12,129 nucleotides of DNA from Dehalococcoidia bacterium. Lineage in GTDB: Bacteria; Chloroflexota; Dehalococcoidia; GIF9; AB-539-J10. The translations under genes were made by a program, and so were the position numbers. Location: the NCBI GenBank assembly GCA_029857995.1, contig JAOUFZ010000027.1, forward strand, positions 1 through 12,129. Reading direction: 5' to 3'. The notes beneath the pieces were generated by a model. That model did not search any database. It saw only the letters and a list, made by a program, of their open reading frames with translations, and had not been told where the DNA came from. Shown here piece after piece: positions 1-7,261 of this stretch; the first letter of the stretch is position 1, and each line of letters begins with the position of its first letter.

Positions 1-2
1 GT

Positions 3-158
3 CAGATTGTCAACAGTAGCACAGACGGATTCGTGGTATCATCGAAACGCGGGGCAATATTAGTTCAGAAGGTTCAAATGAACAAATCAGCCAAGATAGA
101 GGCAACCGAATTTGCCAAGCAGGCAAGACTGGAAATAGGCGACAGACTCGGTGAGTAA
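3..158 (+). CDS. 3' end of an unidentified gene (partial)
   Basis: An open frame runs from the window edge to a TAA at 156-158 and gives the last 51 residues of a protein whose start lies outside the window. The segment is polar and ends in ARLEIGDRLGE. It has no membrane segment, no cysteine and no motif I recognise. It is followed by about 340 bases without a convincing gene, so it is probably the last gene of its transcript. It could also be an accidental open frame, since only about 50 codons are visible. No function is proposed. Confidence 0.4.
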   Translation, partial: QIVNSSTDGFVVSSKRGAILVQKVQMNKSAKIEATEFAKQARLEIGDRLGE

Positions 159-167
159 CAGTCCCTT

Positions 168-195
168 AGATTTGCACTGTTCAATACAGAAATCT
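168..195 (+). terminator. Weak hairpin after the partial gene
   Basis: AGATTT (168-173) pairs with AAATCT (190-195), and inside it CTGT (177-180) pairs with ACAG (186-189) across a 5-base loop, with a 3-base bulge on the left arm. It lies ten bases after the stop codon of the partial gene. It has no T-run behind it, so an intrinsic terminator is only a guess from position. From here to 310 I see no gene, repeat or clear promoter. Confidence 0.25.
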
Positions 196-310
196 CATCC
201 ATTTCGTATGGTCAAGCATCCCTTAAACGAAATGACGAACTGTGTGATGTGTCAAATTATCATTGAACGAAACTGACTATTGTGACTAGTGTGTTGTGAT
301 CATGCCATAC

Positions 311-501
311 TAAACACGCACCCTGAACGGCAGAAGTTCTATGTTATTGTGTCCCCACAATCCCGATTGATGTTCTGTAACTGTCCGGCTCCACAGTACG
401 CCTTGCACCGTGCACAAAGAACGATTCAGAATTTCCTTAATGAAATTTTAATAATCGCATCATACAATGGTGCTATAGGTAGTATTGGGCGAATATAGGG
501 T
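311..501 (+). repeat. Intergenic repeat family 1, copy 1, with leader module
   Basis: The first of four related intergenic segments. The core (311-381) begins TAAACACGCACCCTGAACGG and contains the inverted repeat ATTGTG-TCCC-CACAAT at 346-361. Compared with copy 2 it lacks about 60 bases in the middle, then resumes homology at about 382 and continues through CTTAATGAAATTTTAA (436-451) up to the start codon at 502. A short open frame (289-498) passes through this segment in the same frame as the downstream gene but is closed by TAG just before it. It looks like a by-product of the repeat, not a gene. TACAAT at 463-468 could be a -10 box but has no good -35 partner. Confidence 0.75.
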
Positions 502-1560
502 ATGAAGATAATACCTAGTTCGAGGAGACGCCATTACTTGGCAAGAGTCTGCATCCTTTTGGTTATGGCGGCTTTAATTGCCGGGATGGCAGGCTGTAAT
601 GGTAGCGGTGGTGACTCTTATTACCTCACCATCGCCAGTACCTATGGAGGGTCAGTAACTACCCCGGGTGAGGAGACTTTTTCCTATGCTGCTAACACGA
701 CGGTCGAACTTGTCGCTGAGCCTGACCACCACCACCACTTTGTCAACTGGACTGGCGATGTAGACACTATTGGCAAAGTCACTGCTGCCGCGACCAATAT
801 CACCATGTACGACTCCTACTCCATCATCGCCAACTTTGAACTGGACGAAGGTTGGTATAGCCTCACCATCTTCAGCAACTATGGAGGGTCGGTAACCGAA
901 CCCGGTGAAGGATATTTTGCCTATGCCGCTAATACGACAGGCGAACTTGTCGCCGAGCCTGACGACTACCGCCAATTTGACTACCGCTTCAAGGAGTGGA
1001 CTGGCGATGTGGACACCATTGCCAATGCCAACGCCGCTGCGACCAACATCACAATGGATGACAGCTATTCCATCACGGCTAACTTTGAGTGGTTCGACAT
1101 CATCCAGGTCGCCGCAGGCTGCTGGCACACGGTAGGGCTTAAGAACGACGGCACTGTGGTCGCCGTAGGATACTGCGGCTACGATTTGTGCAATGTCGGT
1201 AGCTGGACGGACATCATCCAGGTTTCCGCAGGTCACTTTCACACGGTGGGGCTTAAAGCCAATGGCACCGTGTTGGCGGTGGGATGGAACGACGACGGGC
1301 AGTGCAATATCGGGAGCTGGACGGGCATCACCCAGGCCGCCGCGGGCTTCGGTCACACGGTGGGGCTTAAGGCCGACGGCACGGTTGTCGCCGTGGGATG
1401 GGACATGTATGACCTGTGTTGTGATGTCGGTAGTTGGACAGACATTATCCAGGTCGCCGCAGGCCTGAGACACACGGTGGGGCTTAAGAACGACGGCACT
1501 GTGGTCGCCGCAGGATGGGGCGGCTACGGGGAGTGCAATGTCGGAGGCTGGGAGCCGTAA
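502..1560 (+). CDS. Surface lipoprotein with two InlB-type B-repeats and four RCC1-like repeats
   Basis: 352 residues. A basic N-terminus and a hydrophobic stretch (about 13-31) end in MAGC with Cys32, a plausible lipoprotein cleavage site, so the protein is probably exported and lipid-anchored. Residues about 40-113 and 118-196 are two tandem copies of the divergent InlB B-repeat type: each opens with a YSLTI-like strand, has GGSVT, a PGE turn, AANTT and WTGD, and closes in ANFE. Residues 199-352 hold four RCC1-like units with the signature HTVGLK.DGTV. Such proteins usually act in surface binding, and no catalytic residues are visible. RCC1 propellers normally have about seven blades, so four is short: this is either a partial propeller or one that dimerises. 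The start is supported because the DNA from the ATG onward matches the start of the gene at 1930. The Shine-Dalgarno sequence is weak. The gene stands alone between repeat copies 1 and 2. A long antisense frame across the repeats is a shadow. Confidence 0.85.
   Translation: MKIIPSSRRRHYLARVCILLVMAALIAGMAGCNGSGGDSYYLTIASTYGGSVTTPGEETFSYAANTTVELVAEPDHHHHFVNWTGDVDTIGKVTAAATNITMYDSYSIIANFELDEGWYSLTIFSNYGGSVTEPGEGYFAYAANTTGELVAEPDDYRQFDYRFKEWTGDVDTIANANAAATNITMDDSYSITANFEWFDIIQVAAGCWHTVGLKNDGTVVAVGYCGYDLCNVGSWTDIIQVSAGHFHTVGLKANGTVLAVGWNDDGQCNIGSWTGITQAAAGFGHTVGLKADGTVVAVGWDMYDLCCDVGSWTDIIQVAAGLRHTVGLKNDGTVVAAGWGGYGECNVGGWEP
1096..1557 (+). repeat. Four tandem 114-117 bp repeats encoding RCC1-like units
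   Basis: Units begin at 1096, 1210, 1324 and 1441, giving periods of 114, 114 and 117 bases. The first and fourth are nearly identical at DNA level over long stretches, for example the CTTAAGAACGACGGCACTGT part occurs in both. Conservation that includes silent positions suggests recent duplication or gene conversion inside the gene, so copy number may vary between strains. Confidence 0.8.
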
Positions 1561-1683
1561 CTCTTTATACGGCCACTTTCGGGCCAATAACCCTAAAGGA
1601 AAACGGAATAGAATATTTATACGCATCGCTGGACAAACATCCCCATGTTTATGCGGTGGTAGTTGAAGCTGGTTCTAGAGGAA

Positions 1684-1929
1684 TTAAACACGCACACTGA
1701 ACAGCAGAAGTTCTATGTCATTGCGTGAACACAATCCCATTTAGAGTCTTCGTAACAGGGTTGCCAATTTGATAGTTCTCCAACGTCAGGTAACAAACTA
1801 GTGGTCTACGACTTTCCAACTCCGTAATATGTCTTGGACACCCCGAAAATCACCCACAACTTCCTTAATGAAATTTTAACAAAGTTATCATATGATAGTA
1901 TCCTGAGTGTTATAAGGCAGAGATGTGGG
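1684..1929 (+). repeat. Intergenic repeat family 1, copy 2, with leader module
   Basis: The core (1684-1804) begins TTAAACACGCACACTGAAC and ends ACTAGTGG. Over its first 74 bases it differs from copy 3 at about 9 positions by hand count. The inverted repeat is ATTGCG-TGAA-CACAAT (1720-1735), with one mismatched pair. After the core it matches the tail of copy 1, including TTCCTTAATGAAATTTTAA (1861-1879), up to the start codon at 1930. TATGAT at 1891-1896 is a possible -10 box. The open frame can be extended upstream to 1834, but that extension is repeat DNA and is probably not translated. Confidence 0.8.
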
Positions 1930-2937
1930 ATGAAGATAATAGCTGGTTGGAGGCGAAGTAATCAACTGGCCAGATTCGACGTGTTCTTGCTTGTGGCAGT
2001 CCTAATTACAGGGGTTCCGTGCTCTTATGGTGGTTGTGGCGATGATAATCATCCTTCCCAAAACCTGGAAATACGGACCTGGTATGATTTAGATGCCATC
2101 AGAGACAACCTCGACGGGAACCACACTCTGATGAACGACCTCGATTCCGGTACGGCCGGTTATGAGGAGCTGGCGAGCCCGACAGCCAATGCGGGAAAGG
2201 GCTGGCAACCAATTGGGTATTCTACAGTAGAAGTATCATGGGGCTGCTCGAAGTATGTGGCCGATTATGGCTTGACAGGCACTTTCGACGGACAAGGACA
2301 CGAGATACGCGACCTGTTCATCAACCCTGACGAATTCGCGGCAGGACTTTTCACCTATCTCATTGACGGCGGTATCATCAAGAATGTCGGCGTAGTGAAC
2401 ATCACCGTGGTCGGTTATAACGTTGTTGGCAGCCTGGTGGGGTCGAATCACGGAGGCACCGTCAGCAACTGCTATTCCAATGGCAATGTGACTGGTCGCG
2501 CTGCTATTGGAGGCTTAGTCGGACGCAACATTGGCACTATAAGCAACTCCTATTGCACTGGCAGAGTGACTGGCAGCTTCAATGTTGGCGGTTTAGTCGG
2601 ACAACAGCATCCTGGGTGCAGTATAAGCAACTGCTATTCCAGTTGCACTGTGATCCTCAACTTGGACCCTGAAGGTCCGGTCGGAGGGACTGGCGGTCTG
2701 GTGGGATCAAATGGCGGCACTGTGAGTAGTTCTTTCTGGGATACGGAAACAAGCGGACAATCTACTTCAGGCGGCGGGATAGGCAAGAATACCACTGAAA
2801 TGAAGAACATAACTACCTTCACAGATGCAAGCTGGAACATAATGGCAGTCACTTTGAACCAGACCAACCGTGCCTACATCTGGAATATCATTGACGGACA
2901 AACCTATCCCTTCCTGAGCTGGCAGTCCGTTTCTTAA
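1930..2937 (+). CDS. Exported GLUG-motif repeat protein
   Basis: 335 residues from the chosen start. A signal peptide (MKII, two Arg, then a hydrophobic run to about residue 30) is followed by a Cys-Gly-rich stretch. Cys31 or Cys36 could be lipidated, but neither fits the lipobox well. The mature part opens with the usual entry of this family (W..L..I...L.G...L.NDLD, then GW.PIG and FDGQGHEI at about 115-123). It continues with GLUG repeats (GGLVG...GTISN.Y..G.VTG) from about residue 168 to 275, then SSFWDTETSGQ and a YPFLSWQ end, so the family architecture looks complete. GLUG proteins are extracellular, probably beta-helical, and linked to surface binding; the ligand is unknown. The ATG at 1930 is preferred over the one at 1834 because ATGAAGATAATA matches the start of the gene at 502. 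It stands alone between repeat copies 2 and 3. Confidence 0.85.
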   Translation: MKIIAGWRRSNQLARFDVFLLVAVLITGVPCSYGGCGDDNHPSQNLEIRTWYDLDAIRDNLDGNHTLMNDLDSGTAGYEELASPTANAGKGWQPIGYSTVEVSWGCSKYVADYGLTGTFDGQGHEIRDLFINPDEFAAGLFTYLIDGGIIKNVGVVNITVVGYNVVGSLVGSNHGGTVSNCYSNGNVTGRAAIGGLVGRNIGTISNSYCTGRVTGSFNVGGLVGQQHPGCSISNCYSSCTVILNLDPEGPVGGTGGLVGSNGGTVSSSFWDTETSGQSTSGGGIGKNTTEMKNITTFTDASWNIMAVTLNQTNRAYIWNIIDGQTYPFLSWQSVS

Positions 2938-2989
2938 TACAACTAAAGCCTATGTGGTTGAGCCCAAGCGATAATGTGGCTGAGCTTGG

Positions 2990-3179
2990 AATTGCACGCT
3001 ACCGTAGATTGTTACCTAACCGCGCAAATGGGGAATGCTGTATTGTGACCGTGCGACGTTAAACACACACGCTGAACGGCAGGAGTTCTATGTTATTGCG
3101 TCCCCACAATCCCATTTACAGTCTTCGTAACAAGGTGAGCAATTTGATAGCTTTCTAGCGTCAGATAACGAACTAGTGG
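2990..3179 (+). repeat. Intergenic repeat family 1, copy 3
   Basis: The core (3059-3179) runs from TTAAACACACACGCTGAACG to ACTAGTGG, with the inverted repeat ATTGCG-TCCC-CACAAT at 3095-3110. Copies 3 and 4 also share an upstream part: AATTGCAC, exactly 11 bases, then TTGTTACCT (2990-3017 here). A hairpin CCAAGC/GCTTGG (2964-2989) lies just before it and has no T-run. Sequence after 3179 is only loosely similar to the corresponding part of copy 2. Confidence 0.75.
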
Positions 3180-3237
3180 AATGTTCAATCCTTCGGTAAA
3201 GCCTGAAGCTATGCTCAAACTTCACTAGGCTAATGTA

Positions 3238-3246
3238 TGGTATAAT
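3238..3246 (+). promoter_or_regulatory. Extended -10 promoter for the dual peptidase gene
   Basis: TGGTATAAT is a perfect extended -10 element (TGnTATAAT). No good -35 box lies 16-18 bases upstream, which extended -10 promoters tolerate. The predicted start of transcription near 3253 argues against the TTG start codon at 3246, which overlaps the -10 box, and favours a GTG start at 3261 or 3267. Confidence 0.55.
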
Positions 3247-3266
3247 TGCCCCAAGAGATAGTGAAC

Positions 3267-5855
3267 GTGAAGAGGTTCTTCTTCGTAGTTGTCCTAGTAA
3301 TTATATTGGTAGCATTACCCCTATTAGGTCTGATTGATACTGTCATTTCCAGTGATGATACAGCCCCTCTGAGCACAGCTATAACCGATCTAGCTGGCAA
3401 TCCTCTAGCAGCACTCTGTACTTGGAGCTTAACCGCTGAACTAGCTTTAAGTCAGTCATCTGAAGGGCTACTGGATGTTACATTCTTCAGTCAAAAAGAC
3501 CCTGCCTGGTCTGGCGATTACTTAGATCATAGCCGTTTTAATATCGGGAATAATGGGTGTCCGGTCACTTCTCTGGCGATGGTTGCAGACTATTTTGGAT
3601 ACGATACCGACCCTGGCAGACTTAACACCAGTCTCACAGCGGCTGGAGGAATAGATGCAGAGGGAATCATATGTGACTGGTCAAAGGTGGAGGAAGCATC
3701 TAACGAGAAGGTTAAGTGGATAGGTTCAGTACCCGCAAGTTGGAACAGGATTGAGCAGGAGCTAAATGAAGGATATCCCGTCATATGTTCTGTGACGAGG
3801 CCAGGGTGGATGCTGTACCTACACTTCATCGTTTTCATAGGGAAGGTCGGAAACAAGTATTACTTCCTGGACCCTCTTGATGAAGCGAAGAGTATACGCG
3901 AATGGCCTGAAGGAAAGTACGAGTATGCTATTGATGCAAACCAGAGGCTTGAGATTTGCCGACCCAATCGACCTCCAATTTGTGCTATTGAGCTTCAAAA
4001 GCAGGGGGGGATAGCCAACGTCGATATCGGAGAAGTCTTTTATATTCATACTGGAAACTCTACTGATGATTTTGGCCTTACCAAGGTTCGCTTCTCAAGC
4101 GATGATTCCCAAGATGCTACCCCAACTGGCGAATGGACGGAATGGTATGAATGGGATATATCTTCAGGAGATTGGGATGCAGTGTCCAAAACCAAAGCTT
4201 GGTCCTTTGCGACAGGCGGAAACAAAGAGGTTTGGGCAGAGATTAAGGATGATGGCAGCAATGTGGCACAGGGCCATGCCGACATTTCTGTGCATCCGGG
4301 CTATGCAGTCATTGTAGCAGGTGAAGGAGGGTGGAGAGAAAAATGGTCGTTTAATCACGCTGCTAATAATGCTTATAGATCTCTTCGTAACTTAGGGTTT
4401 GGCGATAGTCATATCTATTATCTTAATTCCGATCGTCCCCAAGATATTGACGGAGACGAGTATCATGACGATGAAGTGGATATGACTGCTTCCTTTGCAA
4501 ACTTTAGGAGCGTTGTAAATGAAATCAGCGATAAAATCGGGGACAGGTCTGCCCTATTTGTCCTATACTTGGTAGGTCACGGAGTTGAGGAAGCATTCTC
4601 ATTTAGCGGGGATTCCCTTCATGTTTCCGCATTGCATAACGCTTTAGGTGATGGTTTGCTTGATGGATTTTCAGAAAAGGTCAAAATGCTAATTGTGATA
4701 GAGTCATGCTATTCGGGGAGTTTTATTAATGCGTCTGCTACTTCCGGCGAAGATAGTATCTCAGCTGAAAACAGAATCATAATCACTGCGGCTCACGATG
4801 ACCAGGAAAGACTCTATGAAGATATCCTTCGTTCTAGTGACCGCTTCTGGGGGAATTTGAATCAGGGACTAGATATTAAGGAAGCGTTTGTCAAAGACTC
4901 ATCGCTTGGAGGGAATTTTGTATGGCGGGGGCATGAAATGTGGTTTGGGGATGAAGAGTGTTCATTGCTTGATGACAACGGAGACAGGACAGGGAATCCT
5001 CCCTACCACTTGGACAAAGATGGCGAGCTAGCAGCTGCCACAAAGGTGGGCGGGCCTGGCACTCAAAGTTTGGAATTAACAAACTGGTATTTGGTGTGGA
5101 AACATAGTCTTGGCGAGCTCCGCGTATATGATTCAGAAAATCGAGTTACTGGTTTAGTGAATGGGCACGTTAAAGAAGAAATTCCGGACTCGATCTACAA
5201 TGAAGAGACTGAAATTGCTGCCATCTCTTCCCCGTCTAGTTCTTATCGCTATGAAGTGACAGGCACAGGAAAAGGAACCTACGGACTAGACATAGCTTGT
5301 ATTGAGGGTAGTGAAGGTATCAATTTCACTGCTATTGACATTCCCACAGCGCTTGGAACAGTGCATGAGTATACTATTGATTGGGATGCCCTCGCACGGG
5401 GTGAAGACGGTGTTATTGTACAGGTGGACTCTGATGGGGATGGTACTACCGACTACGCCTTGACAGCGGGTAACGTGCTTACTGGCGACGAGTTTATGCC
5501 GCAATCAGGGTGCTTCATCGCCACTGCAGCCTACGGCACCCCAATGGCGCAGGAAATAGAAATTCTCCGTGAGTTCAGGGACAAATACCTGCTGACCAAT
5601 CCGCCGGGACAAGCCCTAGTAAACCTCTATTACAGGGTCAGCCCACCAATGGCTGAGTTCATAACTGAGCATCCCAGCCTGAAGCCAATAGTGAGGCTTG
5701 GACTATTGCCGGCTGTGGTTCTGAGCACCGTAGCCGTCAACACTACTCTTGCCGAGAAGACGGCTATAGTAGGCTTGCTGGTGCTGGTTTCAGTGGAGCT
5801 AGCTGTCTGGGCCACGAGGCGGCGAGGCAGAGGTCCAGAGTACAACCAAGGGTGA
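3267..5855 (+). CDS. Membrane-anchored protein with C39-like and legumain/caspase-like peptidase domains and a CFI-box C-terminus
   Basis: 862 residues from GTG 3267 (AAGAGA eight bases upstream); GTG 3261 is also possible. Residues 2-22 are a hydrophobic anchor or signal. Residues about 70-230 resemble C39-type papain-like peptidases: Cys98 in NNGCPVTSLAMV, His186 in YLHFIVFIG, Asp202 in YFLDPL, the expected order of a catalytic triad. Residues about 235-340 look like a beta/Ig-type linker. Residues about 345-550 resemble clan CD peptidases (C13 legumain type): His438 in YLVGHG and Cys481 in IESCYSGSF, 43 residues apart, each after a hydrophobic strand. A beta-rich region follows, with a DSDGDGTTD calcium-type loop, then the CFI-box (GCFIATAAYGT, Cys749), two hydrophobic segments and a basic RRRGRG tail. 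It is probably outer-surface, processing or degrading proteins. Substrates are unknown. Both catalytic sets are intact by eye, but activity is inferred. Confidence 0.85.
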   Translation: MKRFFFVVVLVIILVALPLLGLIDTVISSDDTAPLSTAITDLAGNPLAALCTWSLTAELALSQSSEGLLDVTFFSQKDPAWSGDYLDHSRFNIGNNGCPVTSLAMVADYFGYDTDPGRLNTSLTAAGGIDAEGIICDWSKVEEASNEKVKWIGSVPASWNRIEQELNEGYPVICSVTRPGWMLYLHFIVFIGKVGNKYYFLDPLDEAKSIREWPEGKYEYAIDANQRLEICRPNRPPICAIELQKQGGIANVDIGEVFYIHTGNSTDDFGLTKVRFSSDDSQDATPTGEWTEWYEWDISSGDWDAVSKTKAWSFATGGNKEVWAEIKDDGSNVAQGHADISVHPGYAVIVAGEGGWREKWSFNHAANNAYRSLRNLGFGDSHIYYLNSDRPQDIDGDEYHDDEVDMTASFANFRSVVNEISDKIGDRSALFVLYLVGHGVEEAFSFSGDSLHVSALHNALGDGLLDGFSEKVKMLIVIESCYSGSFINASATSGEDSISAENRIIITAAHDDQERLYEDILRSSDRFWGNLNQGLDIKEAFVKDSSLGGNFVWRGHEMWFGDEECSLLDDNGDRTGNPPYHLDKDGELAAATKVGGPGTQSLELTNWYLVWKHSLGELRVYDSENRVTGLVNGHVKEEIPDSIYNEETEIAAISSPSSSYRYEVTGTGKGTYGLDIACIEGSEGINFTAIDIPTALGTVHEYTIDWDALARGEDGVIVQVDSDGDGTTDYALTAGNVLTGDEFMPQSGCFIATAAYGTPMAQEIEILREFRDKYLLTNPPGQALVNLYYRVSPPMAEFITEHPSLKPIVRLGLLPAVVLSTVAVNTTLAEKTAIVGLLVLVSVELAVWATRRRGRGPEYNQG

Positions 5856-5947
5856 AATTGCACAGAAGCCTGTCTTGTTACCTCAAACACGCACGCTGAA
5901 GGGTAGAATTTCTATGCTATTGTGTGAGCACAATCCCATTGATAATT
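5856..5947 (+). repeat. Intergenic repeat family 1, copy 4 (shortened)
   Basis: AATTGCAC, 11 bases, TTGTTACCT (5856-5883) matches the upstream part of copy 3. About 40 bases present in copy 3 are then missing, and the core begins directly: TCAAACACGCACGCTGAAGG. The inverted repeat ATTGTG-TGAG-CACAAT (5919-5934) is perfect here. Homology fades at about 5940-5950, where recombinase coding sequence starts, so this is the breakpoint where repeat and recombinase fragment were joined. The upstream part overlaps the stop codon region of the preceding gene. Confidence 0.7.
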
Positions 5948-7221
5948 CCTTCACCACCGACAAGATTATCGAGCCGCGAACTGGCAGAGCAAAAGTGCTC
6001 CGTGCTTGGTGGGAGATAGACAAACTGGGACCTGATGGCAAGCCAGTCTACAGAAGCCCGGCTTGGGTGGTTATTCAGATTTTCATCTGGATCGGAGACG
6101 AGGGTCGCACTGCCTACTGGGTTGCCAGCAAACTGAACGAGCTTGGGATTCGGCCACACTATCGGACGTCCTGGGCTCCTAAGACTGTAATCAAGATAGC
6201 CGGGCGAAGGTGCTACACGGGAAAGGCTGAATATAATGCAAACGGTCGTGTTTCCAACCCTGAGAAACCCCTGGGTGATTTGACTCTGGGTATAAAGAGA
6301 ACGCTCGTTAGGCCAAAGCCTGATAGTGAAAAGGTAACATTCGATGTTCCAGCCCTCATCACTGAGGAACAGTGGGTGATAGCCAACAAAAATCTCAGGG
6401 AGAGAGGCCGTGGCCGGGGTAAGCAGGGTAGGAGGATACAGGCGTTGTTTCGTACCCGGATGCTTTGCCCGAAATGTGGGAAACCAATGTCCGTCATGAA
6501 GAAAAATGGCAGCGATCAGGTCTATTATTACTGTCGGGCACATTATTGCCCATGGTTAAAAGACCCCTGTACGTACAATCGCTTTGTTCCAGGCGCTTGG
6601 GATGATGAGATCTGGGAGGAAATATGCGCCATGTTAAGTGATAATGCCTGGGTGGAACAGCAACTGGACGCAGAGTTGTCTCAAAGTGCGGACCTGGAAA
6701 AGCTTATCAGAATGGAGCAACTTAAGATCAGCCAGACAGAACTTCGGGTCAGCAAGGTACAGTATGGTTGGGAGAAGGGGTTCTACACACCGGAGGAAGT
6801 TCAGATGAAACTTGCCGAACATCGCGAAGCCATCGCCAGAGCAGAGTCTGAGATCAAAAGACTTCGCGAGCAAATGGCAAACAGGGGTTTCAGTGCCATT
6901 GAGGCCGAGTTGATACGGCAGGAACTGAAGACTCTCCGTGACCAAAATCTCCTAGAGTCGACTTTCAAAGAGAGGGCTGACTTGGTTGCCAAGCTCGGAA
7001 TAAAGATTCTGTCGTCAGAGGACTTGAAATCCAGGAAGATATCTTGCCGGTTGAACCTTGCCAAAGTAAATGACGAAAAGGAGCAGACCGGTTTTGCAAA
7101 AGTGACCTTTGGTGGGGAAGGGGGGACTCGAACCCCCACGCCTTTTGAAGCACATGATCCTAAGTCATGCTCGTCTGCCAATTCCGACACTTCCCCGACA
7201 GGAAACCACCTAATACAATAG
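5914..7221 (+). pseudogene. Large serine recombinase lacking its catalytic domain
   Basis: The frame (435 residues from ATG 5914) encodes the back part of a large serine recombinase. It has a recombinase domain (WVVIQIFIWIGDEGRTAYWV, SKLNELGI, then the NPEYxG-like region RRCYTGKAEY), a zinc ribbon (CPKCGKP at about 185-191, then YYCRAHYC and DPC), a long coiled-coil region (about 250-350) and the AKLGIKI end region. The N-terminal resolvase domain, about 140 residues with the catalytic serine, is absent and is not elsewhere in the window. The first residues (MLLCEHNPIDNS) are translated repeat copy 4. The last 36 or so residues (from GGEGGTRTPTP) are the complement of the tRNA-Leu gene, so the natural stop has been lost. 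The family normally performs site-specific integration and excision of mobile elements. This copy cannot catalyse strand exchange but might still bind DNA if expressed. Confidence 0.8.
7110..7196 (-). tRNA. tRNA-Leu (anticodon UAG)
   Basis: On the minus strand the 7-bp acceptor stem is GGGGAAG (7196-7190) with CTTCCCC (7120-7114), followed by discriminator A and an encoded CCA (7112-7110). The D arm has TCG/CGA around GAATTGGCAGA. The anticodon arm is CATGA-CTTAGGA-TCATG, giving anticodon TAG, which reads CUA/CUN leucine codons. A long variable arm is present, as expected for leucine. The T arm is GGGGG-TTCGAGT-CCCCC. The tRNA is complete and looks functional. Its 3' end faces the recombinase fragment, the usual geometry of an integration site. 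Confidence 0.95.
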
Positions 7222-7243
7222 CATTTTAAGGGACCAGCCTCAA
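7215..7243 (-). promoter_or_regulatory. Promoter of tRNA-Leu
   Basis: On the minus strand TTGAGG (7243-7238) is followed after exactly 17 bases by TATTGT (7220-7215). The -10 box ends 18 bases before the mature tRNA 5' end, which leaves a short 5' leader for RNase P removal. Confidence 0.6.
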
Positions 7244-7261
7244 ATCATCGGACTTGCCGGG

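Noticed and set aside
289..498. 69-residue open frame on the + strand before the first lipoprotein gene
   Set aside because: It consists of repeat copy 1 and leader DNA. The corresponding frame in copy 2 is open for different bases and lengths, as expected of repeat DNA read by chance.
652..1626. 324-residue open frame on the minus strand
   Set aside because: It runs antisense to the InlB/RCC1 gene and mirrors its repeats. No ribosome-binding site or recognisable family is seen; the + strand has a signal peptide and clear domains.
3058..3064. GTTAAAC as an integron attC core site (GTTRRRY)
   Set aside because: Only copy 3 has it; the other copies read ACTAAAC, ATTAAAC and CTCAAAC, and no attC-type long stem or integron integrase is present.
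6801..7190. 129-residue minus-strand frame starting MSELADEHDLGSCASKG
   Set aside because: Its N-terminus is the translated tRNA-Leu gene, a well-known annotation artefact, and the rest is antisense to the recombinase.
7111..7221. C-terminal GGEGGTRTPTP tail of the recombinase frame as a real protein domain
   Set aside because: It is the complement of tRNA-Leu and its leader read in frame, not a protein domain.
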